From Hydractinia symbiolongicarpus (Eukaryota > Cnidaria > Hydrozoa > Anthoathecata > Hydractiniidae), in contig NC_079877.1 of the NCBI RefSeq assembly GCF_029227915.1, positions 5,024,001-5,088,000 of the forward strand: DNA of 64,000 nt, given 5' to 3'. Of this stretch, positions 61,371 through 64,000 are shown in pieces. Both the position numbers and the translations under genes were made by a program. The notes under the pieces were generated by a model. That model was not told where the DNA came from and made no database searches. It saw nothing but the letters and a program-made list of their open reading frames with translations. Positions within the stretch are counted from its first letter, which is position 1. Each line of letters opens with the position of its first letter.

Positions 61371-64000
61371 TAAATTATTATATCACCACTAAAGCCAAGG
61401 AGACTTTTAGTTTTTAAAAATGTTTTCATTTTTGATGGGACGCTGAATAAAAGAAGTTTAATCGCCGGCAAACGAAAACCTGCGACTTCCCGTAAATTCC
61501 GGACTCGGCCCGTATAGTCAAAAGTATACAAAGAAAGTACCCAGGGTGTAAAGTCATTTCCCGAACGATTTTTTAAACTATTTTTTCACCACTAAAACGC
61601 ATGAGACTTTTAGTTTTCAAAAATGTTTTCATTTTTGATGAGACGCTGAATAAAAGAAGTTTAATCGCCGGCAAACGAAAACCTGCGAGTTCCCGTAAAT
61701 CCCGTACTCGGCCCGTATAGTCAAAAGTATACAAAGAAAGTACCCAGGGAGTAAACTCATTTCCCAAACGATTTTTTAAATTATTATTTCACCACTAAAG
61801 CCCATGAGACTTGTAGTTTTTAAAAATATTTTCATTTTTGATGAGACGCTGAGTAAAAGAAGTTTAATCGCCGGCAAACGAAAACCCGCGATTTCCCGTA
61901 AATCCCGAACTCGACCCGTATAGTCAAAACTATACAAGGAAAGTACCCAGTGAGTAAACTCATTTCCCGAACGAATTTTTAAATTATTTTTTTACCACTA
62001 AAACGCATGAGACTTGTAGTTTTCAGAAATGTTTTCATTTTTGATGAGACGCTTAATGAAAGTGGTTTAATCGCCGGCAAACGAAAACCCGCGATTTCCC
62101 GTAAGTCCCGGGCTTGGCCCGTATAGTCGAATGTATACAAAGAAAGTACCCTGTGAGTAAACTCATTTCCAAAACGATTTTTTAAATTATCTTTTCACCA
62201 CTAAAACGCTTGAGACTTGTAGTTTTCAAAAATGTTTTCATTTTTGATGAGACGCTAAATAAAAGAAGTTTAATCGCCGGCAAACGAAAACCCGCCATTT
62301 CCCGTAAACCCCGGACTCGGCCCACATAGTCAAAAGTATACAAAGAAAGTACCCAGGGTGTAAACTCATTTCCCGAACGATTTTTTAAATTACTATTTCA
62401 CCACTAAAGCCCATAAGACTTGTAGTATTTAAAAATATTTTCATTTTTGATGAGACGCTGAATAAAAGAAGTTTAATCGCCGGCAAACGAAAACCCGCCA
62501 TTTCCCGTAAACCCCGGACTCGGCCCGCATAGTCAAAAGTATACAAAGAAAGTACCCTGTGAGTAAACTCATTTCCAAAACGATTTTTTAAATTATCTTT
62601 TCACCACTAACACGCTTGAGACTTGTAGTTTCTAAAAATGTTTTCATTTTTGATGAGACGCTGAATAAAAGAAGTTTAATCGCCTGCAAACGAAAACCTG
62701 CGATTTCCCGTAAATCCCGAGCTCGGCCCGTATAGTCAAAAGTATACAAAGAAAGTACCCAGGGAGTAAACTCATTTCCCAAACGACTTTTTAAATTATT
62801 ATTTCACCACTAAAGCCCATGAGACTTGTAGTTTTTAAAAATGTTTTCATTTTTGATGAGACGCTGAGTAAAAGAAGTTTAATCGCCGGCAAACGAAAAC
62901 CCGCCATTTCCCGTAAACCCCGGACTCGGCCCGCATAGTCAAAAGTATACAAAGAAAGTACCCAGGGTGTAAACTCATTTCCCGAACGATTTTTTAAATT
63001 ACTATTTCACCACTAAATCTCATGAGACTTGTAGTATTTAAAAATATTTTCATTTTTGATGAGACGCTGAATAAAAGAAGTTTAATCGCCGGCAAACGAA
63101 AACCCGCGACTTCCCGTAAATCCCGGGCTTGGTCCGTATAGTCAAAAGTATACAAAGATAGTACCCAGGGAGTAAACTCATTTCCCGAACGATTTTTTAA
63201 TTCATTTTTTCACCACTAAAACGCATGAGACTTGTAGTTATCAAAAATGTTTTCATTTTTGATGAGACGCTGAATAAAAGAAGTTTAATCGCCGGCAAAC
63301 GAAAACCTGCGATTTCCCGTAAATCCTGGACTCGGCCCGTATAGTCAAAAGTATACAAAGAAAGTACCCAGGGAGTAAACTAATTTCCCAATCGATTTTT
63401 TAAATTATTATTTCACCATTAAAGCCCATGAGACTTGTAGTTTTTAAAAATGTTTTCATTTTTGATGAGACGCTGAATAAAAGAAGTTTAATCGCCGGCA
63501 AACGAAAACCCGCGACTTCCCGTAAATCCCGGGCTTGGCCCGTATAGTCAAAAGTATACAAAGATAGTACCCAGGGAGTAAACTCATTTCCCGAACGATT
63601 TTTTAATTCATTTTTTCACCACTAAAACGCATGAGACTTGTAGTTTTCAAAAATGTTTTCATTTTTGATGAGACGCTGAATAAAAGAAGTTTAATGGCCG
63701 GCAAACGAAAACCTGCGATTTCCCGTAAATCCTGGACTCGGCCCGTATAGTCAAAAGTATACAAAGAAAGTACCCAGGGAGTAAACTAATTTTCCAAACG
63801 ATTTTTTAAATTATTATTTCACCATTAAAGCCCATGAGACTTGTAGTTTTTAAAAATGTTTTCATTTTTGATGAGACGCTGAATAAAAGAAGTTTAATCG
63901 CCGGCAAACGAAAACCCGCGACTTCCCGTAAATCCCGGGCTTGGCCCGTATAGTCAAAAGTATACAAAGATAGTACCCAGGGAGTAAACTCATTTCCCAA
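61371..64000. repeat. Repeat of 56702-59331 at 4669 bp, running off the window
   Basis: Shared markers at an offset of 4669 bp include GCCAAGGAGACTTTTAG, GCGAGTTCCCG, AAAACTATACAAGG, CCCACATAG, AGTTTCTAAAAATG and CTAAATCTCATGAG. The two copies enclose the seven-dimer array, and each also contains dimers. The last bases of the window lie in a dimer monomer, so the array continues to the right. Confidence 0.92.

Noticed and set aside
947-64000. A minus-strand frame of about 64 codons beginning MGNEFTPWVLSLYTFDYTG in most monomers, sometimes fused to 102-132 codons
   Set aside because: It follows from the repeat itself. The monomer length of 203 is not a multiple of three, frequent one-base changes shift or break it, the longer forms come from local insertions or deletions, and there is no start context or domain that would mark a gene.
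1-64000. A CRISPR array or a bacterial repeat system
   Set aside because: The repeats are about 203 bp with no unique spacers. The monomers abut each other, and there are no cas-like genes.

Overview
The whole window is one tandem satellite array, interrupted once. The monomer is about 203 bp (roughly 310 copies), always in the same orientation, with an AT-rich third and a CpG-rich two-thirds. There are no RNA genes, CRISPR arrays or bacterial-type operons. Long homogeneous satellite, a eukaryotic-style start context, a poly(A)-type hexamer in the monomer and a transposon-like single-exon reading frame all point to an animal nuclear genome. The inserted reading frame has the coiled-coil plus SGNH-esterase style that I associate mainly with cnidarian genomes and with ORF1 of CR1/L2-type LINEs. 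The cnidarian placement is an inference, not a demonstration.

Layout: 1-7536 is mixed monomer types with a repeated four-monomer unit (812 bp). 7537-8469 is unique DNA: a short leader and the 5' part of an SGNH-hydrolase-like gene. The open frame runs on into satellite and ends at 8537. 8470-10121 is a near-identical copy of 5549-7200. 10122-12539 is mixed, with an eight-monomer repeat. 12540-17507 is two copies of a 2484-bp higher-order repeat (HOR). 17508-20640 holds a five-monomer HOR (1013 bp). 20641-24290 holds another five-monomer HOR (1014 bp). 24291-40060 is a family of 14-16-monomer HORs. 40061-41690 is a relative of 6830-7536 that preserves the uninterrupted form of the insertion site. 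41691-44720 has six- and seven-monomer repeats. 44721-51420 is two copies of a 17-monomer HOR. 51421-58528 mixes trimer, dimer and longer repeats. 58529-61370 is seven dimers of 406 bp. 61371-64000 repeats 56702-59331 at a distance of 4669 bp.

No genes work together here. The content of interest is structural: how a satellite array diversifies by local duplication, unequal exchange and CpG decay, and how one foreign gene fragment was captured. At the capture site about 40 bp of monomer was replaced, and the array then resumes at a point equivalent to 2.9 kb upstream. The captured frame ends in 21-22 codons supplied by the satellite, with a stop codon and an AATAAA signal also supplied by satellite. 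Short minus-strand frames of about 64 codons recur in most monomers, but I regard them as by-products of the repeat.
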